In this document: one piece after another, positions 5,512 to 6,989 of the stretch
Position numbering within the stretch: position 1 is the first letter of the stretch
Layout of the letters: each line of letters begins with the position of its first letter
NCBI GenBank assembly: GCA_937934355.1
Contig: CALGZY010000309.1
Coordinates: 1-6,989, forward strand
Reading direction: 5' to 3'
DNA length: 6,989 nucleotides
From: an uncultured Collinsella sp.
Lineage (GTDB): Bacteria > Actinomycetota > Coriobacteriia > Coriobacteriales > Coriobacteriaceae
Program-made: the position numbers and the translations under genes
Notes under the pieces: generated by a model
Database searches by the model: none
The model's input: only the letters and a program-made list of their open reading frames with translations
What the model was told of the DNA's origin: nothing

Positions 5512-6989
5512 GTGAGAGCTGCCACTGTCCTTCGTTCAGTTATATGTCGCGCTCTGGCCATTGTGCTTGCCGCGCTTGCCGCGCTGAGTTCCATCGCGCC
5601 TGTCCAGGCTTTTGCCGCCGACTCCGATCAGCAGGCCAAGACAGTCCGCGTCGGCTGGCTCGTCAACAACGAGGGCTTCCAGAACGGCACCCCCGGCGAG
5701 CGTCTCTCGGGATGGGGTTACGAGTACCTCCAGACCCTTTCGTACTACACGCCCGGCTGGCGGTACGAATACGTCTCCGGCACCTTCACCGAGCTTATGG
5801 ACATGCTCGAGGCAGGCGAAATCGACCTCATGCCCAACATCTCCTACTCCGAGGAACGCGCCCAAAAGCTGCTCTTTTCCTCGAACCCCGAGGGCACCGA
5901 GCGCTACTACATCTACGCCAAGCCCGATCGCGACGATCTGGCCAAGGGTGACCCCCAAGCGCTCCAAGGCCTTACCATCGGCTACAACCCCGACGTTATG
6001 CAAACCTTCGTTGGCCAGCAGTGGCTCGCCAACGAAGGCATTACCTGCACCTATAAAGAAATCAACACCGGCGGTGCCCTCTTTGCCGCGCTCGCAAACG
6101 GCGAGGTCGATGCCGTCATCATGAACGACACCATTTCGTCGCCCGAGGCGTCGCCCATGTTCTACGTCGGTTCGAGCGACTACTACTTTGCTGTCCCCAA
6201 AAGCCGCCCCGACCTGATGGACGACATCAATGCCGCCATGACGGCAATCGCCCGCGTCAACCCACGCTATATCGACGAAGTCAAATCTAACTACTCGGCC
6301 CAAAACAGCGGTTCATCATCGCTCAACGGTTCCGAACGTTCCTGGCTCAAAGCAAATGACAACACCATCACACTCGGCTACATTACGGGCAAACTCCCCT
6401 ACTGCAACGAAGACGAAGACGGCAAAATGGAAGGCTCGCTCGCATCGCTTGCGACGACGTTGCACGATAAATTTGGCATTACGGTCAAAACCGTCGCCTT
6501 TGATAACTACAAGATGATGTCAAAGGCCCTGTCAAAGGGTAGCATCGACGTTGCGCTGCCGGTATACCGAGATTACTGGTTTGCCGAGCAATCAGGCGTT
6601 GTGCAGTCGATATCGTTGGGGACCATATCCCTCACCGCCATCCACACCGGAAGCAACCTGAACAAAGACCTTCAGAACATCGCCTGCACCAAATCATCGT
6701 TTATCAACCGAAATGTACTCGAAAGTCTGTTCCCCACAGCGACCGTGACCGAATACCGATCCGACGATGAAGCGTTCGACGCCCTCAGGAAGGGAACGGT
6801 GCACTGCATCCTCGCCCCCAGTTCACGCGTAAAAACCATCGGTGACCGTTATGATCTCGAGAACTGCGAGACGGCCGAGCTCCCTGACACCTGTGAGCTC
6901 TCGTGCTGGATTTCGCGCGGAAAACCCGAGCTGTTGGGAATCATCAACAAGGGCATCATCAATGCCGGAGAATCGCTCTCCGCAAGCAA
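5512..6989 (+). CDS. Secreted tandem solute-binding (SBP_bac_3/PBPb) sensor protein, 5' part
   Basis: The frame is open from a GTG at 5512 to the right edge (492 complete codons), so the C-terminus is missing. Residues 1 to about 34 form a signal peptide: basic start, an alanine/leucine-rich core at about 13-24, and a likely cleavage site near AFAA (32-35). The first solute-binding domain (about 44-262) begins TVRVGW and carries GEIDLMP (102-108), SYSEERAQKLLFS (111-123) and GEVDAVI (197-203), all typical of family-3 periplasmic binding folds. A serine/glycine-rich linker (264-283) leads to a second domain (284 onward) with KGSIDVALPV (342-351) and KGTVHCILAP (427-436). Two tandem venus-flytrap domains usually precede a membrane helix and a histidine kinase, GGDEF or EAL output domain, as in BvgS-like sensors. 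That output lies outside the window. The ligand is probably an amino acid or similar small solute. Confidence 0.85.
   Translation, partial: MRAATVLRSVICRALAIVLAALAALSSIAPVQAFAADSDQQAKTVRVGWLVNNEGFQNGTPGERLSGWGYEYLQTLSYYTPGWRYEYVSGTFTELMDMLEAGEIDLMPNISYSEERAQKLLFSSNPEGTERYYIYAKPDRDDLAKGDPQALQGLTIGYNPDVMQTFVGQQWLANEGITCTYKEINTGGALFAALANGEVDAVIMNDTISSPEASPMFYVGSSDYYFAVPKSRPDLMDDINAAMTAIARVNPRYIDEVKSNYSAQNSGSSSLNGSERSWLKANDNTITLGYITGKLPYCNEDEDGKMEGSLASLATTLHDKFGITVKTVAFDNYKMMSKALSKGSIDVALPVYRDYWFAEQSGVVQSISLGTISLTAIHTGSNLNKDLQNIACTKSSFINRNVLESLFPTATVTEYRSDDEAFDALRKGTVHCILAPSSRVKTIGDRYDLENCETAELPDTCELSCWISRGKPELLGIINKGIINAGESLSAS

Noticed and set aside
5536..6303. 255-codon minus-strand open frame opposite the sensor gene
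   Set aside because: It is antisense to a frame with clear solute-binding motifs and a signal peptide. Its length is explained by high GC and codon bias of the real gene.

Overview
The window looks like chromosome from a high-GC, Gram-positive-type gut anaerobe, most likely a member of the Coriobacteriia such as Collinsella. This is inferred from strong GGAGG/AGGGG ribosome binding sites, GTG starts, an EFR1-type flavodoxin/ferredoxin, a secreted tandem solute-binding sensor of a type common in anaerobic Firmicutes and Coriobacteriia, and the composition. No phylogenetic marker is present, so the genus is a guess.

Left part, plus strand (1-2044). An ABC-2 type permease gene (22-720) probably continues an exporter operon whose ATPase gene lies off the left edge. 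A rho-independent terminator follows it. Next is 448 bp of AT-richer non-coding DNA (721-1168) dominated by a 185-bp element with 39-bp near-perfect inverted ends (847-1031). An EamA/DMT-family transporter made of two similar halves follows (1169-2044).

Middle, minus strand (2060-5312). Four genes read right to left: a two-TM potassium-channel-like protein (5312-4887), a LOG-family nucleotide-phosphate hydrolase (4850-4317), a YfeO-like CLC channel/transporter (4191-2887) and an EFR1 flavodoxin plus 2[4Fe-4S] ferredoxin protein (2851-2060). Gaps of 36 and 35 nt pair channel with LOG and CLC with EFR1. The 125-nt gap between the pairs holds a possible promoter. The EamA and EFR1 genes converge, with a 15-bp GC hairpin filling the gap between their stop codons.

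Right part (5313-6989). A 199-nt divergent intergenic region carries a 58-nt imperfect palindrome. It is followed by the start of a large secreted or membrane sensor with a signal peptide and two tandem solute-binding (venus-flytrap) domains. That gene is still open at the right edge, so its output domain is not visible.

Most genes are recognisable transporters, channels and redox proteins. The least explained items are the inverted-repeat element at 847-1031, the palindrome at 5367-5424, and the pairing of a small K+ channel lacking an RCK domain with a LOG/SLOG-superfamily protein. I see no tRNA, rRNA, CRISPR array, transposase or phage gene.
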